Source: Sulfuriflexus sp032250955 (lineage in GTDB: Bacteria; Pseudomonadota; Gammaproteobacteria; AKS1). From it: a stretch of DNA of 25,101 nucleotides. The stretch lies in contig NZ_JAVVES010000044.1 in the NCBI RefSeq assembly GCF_032250955.1, forward strand, positions 1 to 25,101, in the 5' to 3' direction. A program made the translations under genes and the position numbers. Positions 15,381 to 23,316 of this stretch are shown piece by piece (positions within the stretch are counted from its first letter, which is position 1; every line of letters starts with the position of its first letter). The notes below the pieces were generated by a model. That model saw only the letters and a program-made list of their open reading frames with translations, was not told where the DNA came from and made no database searches.

Positions 15381-15558
15381 TTTTGCCGCCTCCCCTCGAA
15401 CATTATCTAAATCGAAGGACTATTTATCCGTCGGACCGGCACACCGACAAGCACCAGAAAAAAACCGGTCTTCCAACGCATATGTTTATTCGATTTTTTC
15501 GTATGTCACTACAGCCCGCCCGTAAGCGAGACAATATGCATATTTGGAGCCTGATGTA

Positions 15559-16203
15559 ATGCCCGGAGAAAATGTTTTACCCACGCATATTCGCGCAGTG
15601 CTGTTAGATTTTGGTGGAGTCATAGCCGAAGAGGGCTTTCAGAACGGATTGCATTACCTTGCCGAAACACAGCAGCTTGATGCAGATGAGGTTATGGATG
15701 CCGGACGTGAGGCAGTATATGACTCAGGCTATGTCACGGGCACGGGCAGCGAGGCAGATTTCTGGGCATTATTGCGACAACGTACCGGCATCACTGGTGA
15801 TGACGAGCATCTGACCAGGGATATCCTGGACCGGTTCATCATCCGCCCCTGGGTGATCGAGTATGTAAGACGTCTACATGCCGCCGGCTTCATTACCGCT
15901 ATCCTTAGCGACCAGACTGACTGGTTGGAACGCCTGGACAAACAGTTTCACTTTACTGATGATTTTGATCAGATTTTCAACAGTTACCGCCTTGGCAAAA
16001 GCAAACGCGATCCCGGCCTCTTCGATGATGTAATAAAGGCACTGGGTATAATGCCCGGCGAGGCACTGTTTATCGATGACGATGCCAGTCATGTCAGGCG
16101 CGCCCGGGACCGGGGTCTGTGGGCGATACGGTTTAAAACCCGTGAGGATTTTCACGCCCGGCTGCGGGCCCTGCCTCGGGAACTGGCCATTCCTGTTGAC
16201 TAG
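15559..16203 (+). CDS. HAD-superfamily hydrolase, YihX-like
   Basis: The 214-residue protein is a class IA HAD enzyme. Motif I is LLDFGGVIAEEG, with nucleophile Asp17 and Gly instead of the common second Asp, as in YihX-type proteins. Motif II is ILSDQTDW, motif III is the Lys in RLGKSKRDPGLF, and motif IV is ALFIDDDASHVRRAR. A helical cap lies between motifs I and II. Known relatives are phosphatases of small sugar phosphates such as glucose-1-phosphate; the substrate here is not predictable. The start at 15559 is chosen because GGAG lies about 10 bases before it; the upstream TTG at 15544 sits on that site. The gene is divergent from nrdJ and shares operator copy 3. A terminator-like hairpin follows. 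Confidence 0.85.
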   Translation: MPGENVLPTHIRAVLLDFGGVIAEEGFQNGLHYLAETQQLDADEVMDAGREAVYDSGYVTGTGSEADFWALLRQRTGITGDDEHLTRDILDRFIIRPWVIEYVRRLHAAGFITAILSDQTDWLERLDKQFHFTDDFDQIFNSYRLGKSKRDPGLFDDVIKALGIMPGEALFIDDDASHVRRARDRGLWAIRFKTREDFHARLRALPRELAIPVD

Positions 16204-16270
16204 TCGAAAGTGTAAGTGGAGACAGGCGGTTTTAAGCTTCAATTCCTGCGAGCGGTGATCTTAACCCATG

Positions 16271-16294
16271 CGGATTCATGATCTTGTGAATCCG
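16271..16294. terminator. Hairpin between convergent genes
   Basis: CGGATTCA (16271-16278) pairs perfectly with TGAATCCG (16287-16294) around an 8-base loop. It sits between the HAD stop (16203) and the hydrolase stop (16299) of convergent genes, and is followed by GTTTC. It is a plausible bidirectional terminator, though the T-tract is weak. Confidence 0.5.
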
Positions 16295-16298
16295 TGTT

Positions 16299-16955
16299 TC
16301 AGCCAATAAATCTCTGGAACCAGTCACGACTAAGACGGGCCACCTCATCCAGCTTTCCAGGTTCCTCGAACAGATGCGTCGCCCCTGGCACAATCTCAAG
16401 TTCAGGGTTGTTCTGCATTTGTTCGCTGGCGGCCCGGTTCATCTCTATCACAGCCTCGTCAAGGCCGCCAACAATCAACAGTGTCGGCGCTTTGACCCGA
16501 GCCAGGGCCTGGCCTGCCAGGTCCGGGCGGCCGCCGCGAGATACGACGGCAGCGACATATTCAGGTCGCTCCGCGGCTGCAATCAACGCAGCCGCGGCAC
16601 CCGTACTGGCGCCGAACAGACCGATGCGTAAACCACGGGTCTTCTCACCCGCGGTCAACCAGTCAACGGTCTTCACCAGACGCTGACTCAATCGACCGAT
16701 ATCAAAGCGCAGTGCCCGGCTTTGCATGTCTATTTCATGCTCTTCCGCCGTCAGCAAATCAAACAGCAGGGTAGCCAGTCCGCCATCATTGAGAAAACCT
16801 GCAACAGCGCGGTTACGTGGACTGAAACGACTACTGCCACTGCCGTGTGCAAATACGACAATACCGGAAGCATTTTCGGGCATTACCAGATTTCCGGGTA
16901 GCTCGACGTCACCGCCCTGAATTGTTATTTCACTGGCATGAGGACTGTTATTCAT
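16299..16955 (-). CDS. Dienelactone-hydrolase-like alpha/beta hydrolase
   Basis: The 218-residue protein has an alpha/beta hydrolase fold. The oxyanion region is VVFAHGSGSSR (33-43), the nucleophile elbow is GASTG with Ser117, the acid is Asp166 in VGGLDEAV, and His194 is in GATHLFEEPG. The start at 16955 follows GGAG by 7 bases; a longer reading begins at 16973. In many bacteria this domain (with SPRNRAVA and LLTAEEHEID, both present) is fused to or next to a phosphoribosyltransferase, and such a gene lies 665 bases upstream on the same strand. The substrate is unknown. It is probably cotranscribed with the DUF5335-like gene, 33 bases upstream. Confidence 0.88.
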   Translation of the reverse strand: MNNSPHASEITIQGGDVELPGNLVMPENASGIVVFAHGSGSSRFSPRNRAVAGFLNDGGLATLLFDLLTAEEHEIDMQSRALRFDIGRLSQRLVKTVDWLTAGEKTRGLRIGLFGASTGAAAALIAAAERPEYVAAVVSRGGRPDLAGQALARVKAPTLLIVGGLDEAVIEMNRAASEQMQNNPELEIVPGATHLFEEPGKLDEVARLSRDWFQRFIG

Positions 16956-16988
16956 GGGTGTCTCCGCAATCATCCTTGAGTATGTCTG

Positions 16989-17405
16989 CTATCTCTCAAA
17001 TTCAGCCAGACCGTTCAACGCTTCCGGGATGGCGGGGATCTGGAACCAGATAAAGGTGCTTACGTCTTTTCCCGCTTCGACATTGTCAAGCCTTAAGCCC
17101 TGGTGTGCCTCACCCACTGTCAGATCGAAAACGCGCATTACATTGTCCAGTGGGTGTTGAACGAACTGGTAGTCCTCCGGTGATTGCGCAGTAATAATAA
17201 AACTGGCCGGCATGGTACCGATAGCGATGTTTTCGAGCCGCACCTGATCGGCAATAATGTGCCAGCGTTGCTGCAGCTCGGTTGGTGCGAAGCCTGCTTG
17301 CGTGGTGGCTATCACCGCCAGTGTTGCCAGCCAGCCGCGATGACTCAGGCCAAACTCAATACAAGAAATTATCCATTCCTGTTCGGGGATCTCGATTACA
17401 TTCAC
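16989..17405 (-). CDS. DUF5335-like protein
   Basis: The 138-residue product begins MNVIEIPEQEWIISCIEFGLSHRGWLATLAVI, which matches the opening of DUF5335 proteins (IP..EW......S..H.GWL.T..V). The middle has RLENIAIG and FVQHPLDNVMRVFDL, and the end has GLRLDNVEAG. DUF5335 is of unknown function and often occurs in stress-related clusters. The start is GTG with GAGG 7 bases upstream. There is no signal peptide or membrane segment. The upstream gap contains TCAATG at 17445-17450 but with wrong spacing for a full operator. Confidence 0.6.
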   Translation of the reverse strand: MNVIEIPEQEWIISCIEFGLSHRGWLATLAVIATTQAGFAPTELQQRWHIIADQVRLENIAIGTMPASFIITAQSPEDYQFVQHPLDNVMRVFDLTVGEAHQGLRLDNVEAGKDVSTFIWFQIPAIPEALNGLAEFER

Positions 17406-17619
17406 ATCAAAACCTCATCACCAGCCAGGTAAGTCATTAAGTTTTCAATGAACACGCAACTTTATTGCCAGGGAACATCTTTCAACATTAACCTTTGATA
17501 CACGCGGTGAACGATTAGTTGTTAAAAAACGGGATTGGGGCGATTCCCTTATGCGTGGTAGGCGTTCGCGTCCGTGTAAGTACCGACGGCAAGGCATGGC
17601 CTGCAGGTTCGGCGGCAGA

Positions 17620-18276
17620 TCATTGTGATGTACTCTCCCAGCGGTCAGTAAGTAATTGCCGTACTTCCTCATCTGTAACCTGGTTGAAATCAGCATACCA
17701 GTTCCCGATTGCCATAAAGGGTTCAGGCGTAGCCAGGCAGACGACTTCATCAGCCTCATTGCGGAGAAGTCTTATCGTATCCGGTGGTGCCACGGGTACA
17801 GCAATGATTATCCGCCGCGGCTTCTGCTGTCTTAGCGCGGCAATCGCAGCGCGCATGGTCGCGCCTGTGGCGATACCGTCATCGACCAGCAGAACCTGTT
17901 GGTTCTCGATTTTCGGCCTTGGTCGCTTGCCCCTGTAGACCTGTTCCCTGCGTGCCAGCTCTTTTTCCTCCTCCCGGGAAACCTTGTCTATTACCTCGCT
18001 GGTAATGCCCAGCGACGAGACAATATCCTCATTGAGTACACGAACACCGCCGCTGGCAATGGCCCCCATAGCCAGTTCCACATAACCCGGAGTGCCCAGC
18101 TTACGTACCAGCATAAGGTCCAGTGGCACGTCGAATTTCACCGCCAGCTCGTAAGCCACCGGTACACCACCTCGCGGCAAGGCCAGGATCAGGAGGTCTT
18201 CACGGTCTATTCGAGATGCCAGTTCCTGTGCCAGTGCCTGGCCGGCGAGCTGACGATTCCTGATAGGCAGCTTCAC
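17620..18276 (-). CDS. Phosphoribosyltransferase-family protein
   Basis: The 218-residue protein has the type I phosphoribosyltransferase core. RNRQLAGQALAQEL opens the protein in the same way as other members of this stress-associated group. Then come LALPRGGVPVAYELA, RKLGTPGYVELAMGAI, and the PRPP-binding loop VLLVDDGIATGATM. Family members next to dienelactone-hydrolase-like genes are common in proteobacterial stress clusters, but no substrate base is known. The likely start is GTG at 18276, with AAGG directly before it, so the start is not secure. Operator copy 4 lies 95-112 bases upstream. A gap of about 210 bases (17406-17619) separates it from the DUF5335-like gene. Confidence 0.9.
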   Translation of the reverse strand: MKLPIRNRQLAGQALAQELASRIDREDLLILALPRGGVPVAYELAVKFDVPLDLMLVRKLGTPGYVELAMGAIASGGVRVLNEDIVSSLGITSEVIDKVSREEEKELARREQVYRGKRPRPKIENQQVLLVDDGIATGATMRAAIAALRQQKPRRIIIAVPVAPPDTIRLLRNEADEVVCLATPEPFMAIGNWYADFNQVTDEEVRQLLTDRWESTSQ

Positions 18277-18370
18277 CCTTCTGTGCCCGTGACTGAACGC
18301 CTGTGCCCCGGATCTTTCATTGCTTCTGTCCTGTGTTCATGTCCTTTTTAGATATAAATCCACAAACTCG

Positions 18371-18388
18371 CATTGAAATTAATCAATC
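18371..18388. promoter_or_regulatory. FNR-type operator, copy 4 (one mismatch)
   Basis: CATTGA AATTAA TCAATC lies between the DUF502 stop (18412) and the phosphoribosyltransferase start (18276). It has intact TTGA and TCAA half-sites. On the reverse strand an AT-rich run (TATATCTAAAA, near 18356-18346) could hold the -10 element, but no hexamer at the class II spacing is clear. Confidence 0.6.
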
Positions 18389-18411
18389 TATAACCTTGCA
18401 TGCAATCGTTA

Positions 18412-19011
18412 TCAGATATCTTCCTGCAAAGAAGGTTTGGACAGGCCGGCCATTAATACCCGGCGCATGGCCTCTTCGATCGACATATCCAGTTCTTCGA
18501 CACGTGTGCGTGGCAGGTATAATGTATAACCGCCAATCTGATAACTCATTGGCAAATAGACAGCCACATACTCCTCGTCTGTAGGCAGCCCCGGAATGTC
18601 ATTCACATGTTCCGAGGTCAAAAAGCCAATGAGGCGTGTGTCCTGGATGGTTATCATGACGACCTGCTTGATGTTTTTATGCTGCCGGGAAGACGAGAAG
18701 AACTCGATGAAATCGCGTAACGCCGCATAAACTGTTTTAATCAGGGGGATACGTTCGAGCATGTCCTCGCCAAAGTGAAAAAGCTTTCGAACCAGCCATG
18801 CATTTACCACAAGACCGACAAGAAAGAGCAGCACCAGGCCGGCTATCAGGCCCAGCCCAGGCCAATAGTATTGCTCAGGCACAATAGTCGACAGAAGGGG
18901 ATGCAGGACCTTTTCAATCGAAACCCCCAGCCAGTATACAAGGTAGAGAGTAAGGCCGACAGGCAATACGGCAGCCAGGCCTTTTAGCAGGATATTCCAT
19001 ATATAACGCAT
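18412..19011 (-). CDS. DUF502 family membrane protein
   Basis: The 199-residue protein begins with MRYIWNILLKGLAAVLPVGLTLYLVYWL, the first membrane helix, and has a second helix at about residues 52-75 (GLGLIAGLVLLFLVGLVVNAWLV). Typical DUF502 blocks follow: ERIPLIKTVYAALRDFIEFF, VVMITIQDTRLIGFLTSE, and VAVYLPMSYQIGGYTLYLPR. The function is unknown; plant relatives are COV (continuous vascular ring) proteins. It is an inner-membrane protein with a large cytoplasmic C-terminal domain by inference. A purine-rich GAGAGAAAG lies just upstream of the ATG. It precedes the phosphoribosyltransferase on the same strand, which has its own operator. Confidence 0.9.
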   Translation of the reverse strand: MRYIWNILLKGLAAVLPVGLTLYLVYWLGVSIEKVLHPLLSTIVPEQYYWPGLGLIAGLVLLFLVGLVVNAWLVRKLFHFGEDMLERIPLIKTVYAALRDFIEFFSSSRQHKNIKQVVMITIQDTRLIGFLTSEHVNDIPGLPTDEEYVAVYLPMSYQIGGYTLYLPRTRVEELDMSIEEAMRRVLMAGLSKPSLQEDI

Positions 19012-19031
19012 TCACTTTCTCTCGTTGCGCA

Positions 19032-19211
19032 TCAATCTACTCTGGACAGGCCAACCTCGTTGCCCCGGAAGTACTGGACAATATAGAGCGCCCCCTTTAT
19101 GGCAGGCTCGAGAGTTGTTGCCGTCAGCACTGCACTGGACGGTACGGCGGGCATAGAAACGCCAATTATCGAGGCTTTTGCCAGTGTGGTGGACGCAAGC
19201 ATGGTCTGCAT
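19032..19211 (-). CDS. Possible 59-residue small protein (doubtful)
   Basis: A reverse frame from ATG 19211 gives MQTMLASTTLAKASIIGVSM, then ATTLEPAIKGALYIVQYFRGNEVGLSRVD. The composition is protein-like, but there is no ribosome site at a good distance, and the ATG lies inside operator copy 5. It would be upstream of DUF502 in the same direction. The gap 19012-19313 holds nothing else I can support except that operator. Confidence 0.2.
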   Translation of the reverse strand: MQTMLASTTLAKASIIGVSMPAVPSSAVLTATTLEPAIKGALYIVQYFRGNEVGLSRVD

Positions 19212-19226
19212 TGAGATTTTTCAATG
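19209..19226. promoter_or_regulatory. FNR-type operator, copy 5 (perfect palindrome)
   Basis: CATTGA GATTTT TCAATG lies 88 bases before the trehalose phosphatase gene. GATAAT at 19262-19267 matches the -10 consensus at five of six positions and would put the box centre at about -56.5, near but not exactly at the class I position. It could also act on DUF502, 200 bases away on the other strand. Confidence 0.65.
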
Positions 19227-19313
19227 ATGATTTCCTGAGTGTGAGTGAAAGTATTTCAATAGATAATCAAAACACAGGAAAGTATTCTGATACGGCCATG
19301 CACCCATGACGAT

Positions 19314-20891
19314 ATGAACACTGCCGTTCATGACAAGGTACTCTCAGCGGATCACTTTGATGCTGTCATTCTGGATCTTGATGGTGTGGTGACCCGGACC
19401 GCCAGTGTACATGCCGATGCCTGGAAAACGATGTTCGATGACTTTCTTGCCCGACATACTCCAGCAGGCAAAGATTTTGAACCCTTCAGTATCAATACTG
19501 ATTATCCCCGATATGTCGATGGCATGCCACGCTATGATGGTGTACGCACTTTCCTGAAGTCTCGCAATATCGAACTCCCTTACGGAAACCCTGATGACAA
19601 GCCCGATCAGGAAACGATATGCGGGCTGGGTAATCGCAAGAACCGCTTGTTCATAAAGAAACTCCGCAGTGAAGGAGTCAAGGTTTATGCTTCGAGCATA
19701 AGCCTGATCCGCAGCCTGCGTCAAGCAGGCTTTCGCACTGCAGTCGTCTCTTCAAGTCGCAACTGCAAGGAAGTCCTGGAAGCGGCGGGCATCGACAACC
19801 TCTTTGATGCCCGTGTCGATGGCGTCGAACTGCAGCGACTCCAGCTCGCCGGCAAGCCGGCCCCGGACATGTTTGCCGAGGCATGTCGCCGGCTTGCCAG
19901 CGAGCCACGCCGTAGTATCGGCATCGAGGATGCCACAGCGGGCGTGCAGGCTGCCAGGGCAGCCGGTATCGGTTACGTCATCGGCGTAAATCGAGGCGAC
20001 CAGGCCGCGGCCTTATATGAACATGGTGCCGACAGTGTCGTCAGTGACCTCGCCGAGCTGCGCGTGCAGGCCAGCGTTGGGAACCGCTCGCCTGCACATG
20101 AGCTGCCCTCAGCACTCGACGCCTTAGATGAGATTATCGACAGGCAGGATCGGCAGGCTGCATTATTTCTGGATTACGATGGCACCCTGACCCCTATCGT
20201 CTCACACCCTGACGATGCGATTTTGAGCGAGGCTATGCGGCATGTCCTGCGCAGCCTCGCCGGCCTATGTAAACTGGCCATTGTCAGCGGCCGTGACCTC
20301 AACGATGTACGTAACCGCGTCGGCATAGACGGCATCTGGTATGCGGGCAGCCATGGCTTTGATATTGCCGGCCCGGGTGGTAACCGCGCCGAATACCAGC
20401 AGGGTCGAGAGTACCTGCCTGCACTCGATGCCGCGGAGCAAACCTTGCGTGCCAGGCTCGCTGATGTTCCAGGCTGCCTGGTGGAACGCAAGCACTTCTC
20501 TATCGCCACACATTATCGCCAGGTGGCACAAGGGCAAGAAGCAACCGTCAAACAGGCTGTAGACGAAACACACGCAGGCCATCCCGAGCTACGCCTGACA
20601 AGCGGTAAGAAAATCTTTGAACTGCAGCCTGCCATAGACTGGGACAAGGGCAAGGCCATACGCTGGTTAATGCAGGCCCTTGACCTGGACTTCATTCGTT
20701 TTACCCTGATTTATATAGGTGATGATGTGACCGACGAGGATGCCTTTCGTGAACTGGAGACCCAGGGCATCGGTATCCTGGTGACGCAGGAACAACAACC
20801 AACCCGCGCAACCTATCGGCTCGATGACCCGGCTGCGGTGGAAGGCTTTCTCGAGCGGTTAAGTGCCAAACTCGCGGATGCCAGGGCATGA
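19314..20891 (+). CDS. Beta-PGM-like HAD fused to trehalose-6-phosphate phosphatase
   Basis: This 525-residue protein has two HAD units. Residues 15-250 resemble beta-phosphoglucomutase: motif I LDLDGVVTRT (20-29), cap with RYVDGMPRYDGVRTFL, ETICGLGNRKN, AVVSSSRN, KPAPDMF and IGIEDATAGVQAA. Residues 275-520 are an OtsB trehalose-6-phosphate phosphatase: FLDYDGTLTPI (285-295), IVSGRDLNDV, AGSHGFDI, DWDKGKAI and IGDDVTDEDAF (468-478). The OtsB half turns trehalose-6-phosphate into trehalose. The first half may turn beta-glucose-1-phosphate, a product of GH65 phosphorylases, into glucose-6-phosphate. The stop overlaps the GH65 start as ATGA. No otsA (trehalose-phosphate synthase) is in the window. 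No clear ribosome site precedes the ATG. The product plus GH65 corresponds in order and total length to mycobacterial OtsB1. Confidence 0.92.
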   Translation: MNTAVHDKVLSADHFDAVILDLDGVVTRTASVHADAWKTMFDDFLARHTPAGKDFEPFSINTDYPRYVDGMPRYDGVRTFLKSRNIELPYGNPDDKPDQETICGLGNRKNRLFIKKLRSEGVKVYASSISLIRSLRQAGFRTAVVSSSRNCKEVLEAAGIDNLFDARVDGVELQRLQLAGKPAPDMFAEACRRLASEPRRSIGIEDATAGVQAARAAGIGYVIGVNRGDQAAALYEHGADSVVSDLAELRVQASVGNRSPAHELPSALDALDEIIDRQDRQAALFLDYDGTLTPIVSHPDDAILSEAMRHVLRSLAGLCKLAIVSGRDLNDVRNRVGIDGIWYAGSHGFDIAGPGGNRAEYQQGREYLPALDAAEQTLRARLADVPGCLVERKHFSIATHYRQVAQGQEATVKQAVDETHAGHPELRLTSGKKIFELQPAIDWDKGKAIRWLMQALDLDFIRFTLIYIGDDVTDEDAFRELETQGIGILVTQEQQPTRATYRLDDPAAVEGFLERLSAKLADARA

Positions 20892-23293
20892 ATGGCTGGA
20901 AACTGGTCTATACAACGTACAATCCCCGGCAGGAAGCACTCCGTGAGGCGCTCTGTACAGTCGGCAATGGTTATTTTGCGACTCGTGGTGCAGCTCCGGA
21001 AACGGTTGCGAATGATATTCACTACCCGGGAACCTACATCGCTGGTTGCTATAACCGGATGCAGACAGAAGTTGCGGGTAAGATCGTCGAAAATGAAAGT
21101 CTCGTCAATGTGCCGAACTGGCTGGCACTAAGCTTTCGCATCGGAGCAGAAGACTGGTTTGACCTCGGCACAGTGGATGTACTCTCCTACCGGCAGGAGT
21201 TTGACATCAAGCAGGCCATTCTGAAACGGAGTATTCACTTCCGCGATAAATCGGGGCGACATAGCCGGCTCGAGCAACGACGACTGGTGTCCATCGATCA
21301 ACCACACCTGGCTGCCCTGGAAACAATCATTCGCACCGAGGACTGGAGTGGGACACTCGAGGTACGCAGTGCGCTGGATGGTCGTGTCCTGAACAATGGT
21401 GTCGCCCGCTATCACGATCTGAAAAACCAGCACCTTACCCCCCTGCTGGCTGAATCAATTGCGACTGATACTGTTTTCCTTGAGCTTGAGACCAACCAGT
21501 CACATATCCGAATTGCCGAAGCAGCAAAAACCCGTTTATGGCTTGCCGATGAGCCATTGGATCTCAAGCCACAAGTCCAGCAGGATAAGGATTATATCGC
21601 CCACTGCTACAAAGTCGAACTTGACCCGCAGCAGGCCTTGCGGATCGAAAAAACCGTTGCCCTCTACATTACCCGCGATCACGCCATCAGCGAGCCGGGG
21701 CTGGAGGCACGCAAGGCTGTTGCCAATGCAGCCTGTTTTGACACATTGGTAAACCGTCACATTCAACGATGGAAACAGCTATGGCGCCGCTTTGACTTTG
21801 ATATTGAGCATGATAATGAGCAGGACGAGGAGAAAACCGAGAAAATATTACGCCTGCATATTTTGCATCTCATTCAGACGACCTCGCCGCATGTCATGGA
21901 TCTTGACGTAGGCGTGCCTGCGCGTGGCCTTCACGGCGAAGCCTATAGGGGGCATATCTTTTGGGACGAACTGTTTGTCTTCCCGTTATTCAATCTGCGC
22001 ATGCCGGAGATAACACGGGCGCTACTGCATTATCGTTATCGGCGTATCGGCGAAGCACGGCGCAATGCACGGGCAGCGGGATACAGCGGCGCCATGTACC
22101 CATGGCAAAGCGGCAGTAACGGTCAGGAAGAGAGTCAAAGCCTGCACCTGAACCCGGCATCAGGCAACTGGCTACCGGATAACTCGCACCTGCAGCGCCA
22201 TATCAATGCCGCTATCGCCTATAACGTCTGGCAGTATTACCAGGTGAGCCGTGACATGGAGTTTCTGTTGTTCTACGGCGCCGAGATGATCATGGAAATC
22301 GCGCGCTTCTGGGCCAGTGTCGCCACCTACAGCGAAAAACTGGACCGCTACGAGATACTGCATGTAATGGGTCCGGATGAATTCCATGATGCCTATCCCG
22401 GTTCCGCGCATCCGGGTCTGAACAATAATGCATATACCAACATAATGGCCGTGTGGGTACTTTGCCGGGCCCTGGAGCTAAGGGAGATATTACCCAGTCA
22501 ACGCTTTGAAGAACTCTGCGAGATTATGGGACTCGTGCGAGAAGAATTAGACCTGTGGGATGATATAAGTCGCAATATGCACATCCCCTTTCATGACAAT
22601 GGCATCATCAGCCAGTTCGAGGGTTACGAGAAACTGGCCGAGCTTGACTGGGGCCGTTATCGTCAGGAGTATGGAGACATTCATCGTCTGGACAGGATAC
22701 TGGAAGCAGAGGGAGATTCAGCGAACCACTACAGGGTATCCAAGCAGGCTGATGTATTGATGCTGTTTTACCTGTTTTCGTCCGAAGAGCTTGATGAACT
22801 GTTTCAGCGGCTTGATTATCCGTTCGAATACGAGACGATACCGCGTAACATCGACTATTATTCACGGCGGACCAGTCACGGCTCGACGCTTAGTCGTGTG
22901 GTGCATTCCTGGGTACTGGCAAGGGCCAATCGACCGGGCGGCTGGCCACTGTTCCAGCAGGCACTACAAAGTGATGTGGCCGATATTCAGGGCGGAACCA
23001 CCCAGGAAGGCATCCATACCGGTGCCATGGCGGGAACGATTGACCTTATCCAGCGCTGCTTCACCGGCATAGAAGCACGCGGCGACATTCTGCGTCTCAA
23101 TCCGAGCTTGCCTGAGGGTCTGAAAAGTCTCTCGCTAAATATCCGCTATCGCCAGCACGTGCTTGGTATACATATGACCTCGACCTGTGTGCGCATCAGC
23201 TCGGAGCCGTCCACGGAACAGCCTATCAGGATCAGTGTCAGGGAAGATGTCTACTCACTCGAGCCGGGCGAAGTGCACGAATATACGTTATAA
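20888..23293 (+). CDS. Glycoside hydrolase family 65 protein
   Basis: The 801-residue protein has the GH65 order: N-terminal beta-sandwich with GNGYFATRGAAPE and GTYIAGCYNR (about 1-290), a helical linker, the (alpha/alpha)6 barrel (about 320-720), and a small C-terminal beta domain. Barrel motifs are YRGHIFWDELFVFP (353-366), Trp-rich YPWQSGSNGQEES, and HVMGPDEFHDAY with the expected general acid Glu498. NNNAYTN, HGSTLS (664-669, the place of the phosphate-binding loop in phosphorylases) and QEGIHTGAMAGT follow. GH65 enzymes are trehalose, maltose, kojibiose or nigerose phosphorylases, or trehalases; the exact substrate cannot be read from the sequence. Coupling by ATGA to the trehalose phosphatase makes trehalose or a related disaccharide likely. 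It ends 23 bases from the convergent regulator gene. Confidence 0.92.
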   Translation: MNGWKLVYTTYNPRQEALREALCTVGNGYFATRGAAPETVANDIHYPGTYIAGCYNRMQTEVAGKIVENESLVNVPNWLALSFRIGAEDWFDLGTVDVLSYRQEFDIKQAILKRSIHFRDKSGRHSRLEQRRLVSIDQPHLAALETIIRTEDWSGTLEVRSALDGRVLNNGVARYHDLKNQHLTPLLAESIATDTVFLELETNQSHIRIAEAAKTRLWLADEPLDLKPQVQQDKDYIAHCYKVELDPQQALRIEKTVALYITRDHAISEPGLEARKAVANAACFDTLVNRHIQRWKQLWRRFDFDIEHDNEQDEEKTEKILRLHILHLIQTTSPHVMDLDVGVPARGLHGEAYRGHIFWDELFVFPLFNLRMPEITRALLHYRYRRIGEARRNARAAGYSGAMYPWQSGSNGQEESQSLHLNPASGNWLPDNSHLQRHINAAIAYNVWQYYQVSRDMEFLLFYGAEMIMEIARFWASVATYSEKLDRYEILHVMGPDEFHDAYPGSAHPGLNNNAYTNIMAVWVLCRALELREILPSQRFEELCEIMGLVREELDLWDDISRNMHIPFHDNGIISQFEGYEKLAELDWGRYRQEYGDIHRLDRILEAEGDSANHYRVSKQADVLMLFYLFSSEELDELFQRLDYPFEYETIPRNIDYYSRRTSHGSTLSRVVHSWVLARANRPGGWPLFQQALQSDVADIQGGTTQEGIHTGAMAGTIDLIQRCFTGIEARGDILRLNPSLPEGLKSLSLNIRYRQHVLGIHMTSTCVRISSEPSTEQPIRISVREDVYSLEPGEVHEYTL

Positions 23294-23316
23294 GCAGCGC
23301 ACTTTAAGTGAAGCCG

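Noticed and set aside
15290..15558. Possible cobalamin riboswitch before nrdJ.
   Set aside because: No B12-box-like sequence or consistent fold was seen; the gap is explained by the operator and promoter elements.
17435..17450. CATTAA-GTTT-TCAATG upstream of the DUF5335-like gene, similar to the repeated operator.
   Set aside because: The spacer is 4 rather than 6 bases and the left arm is imperfect, so the two half-sites would be out of register. Not counted as a sixth copy.
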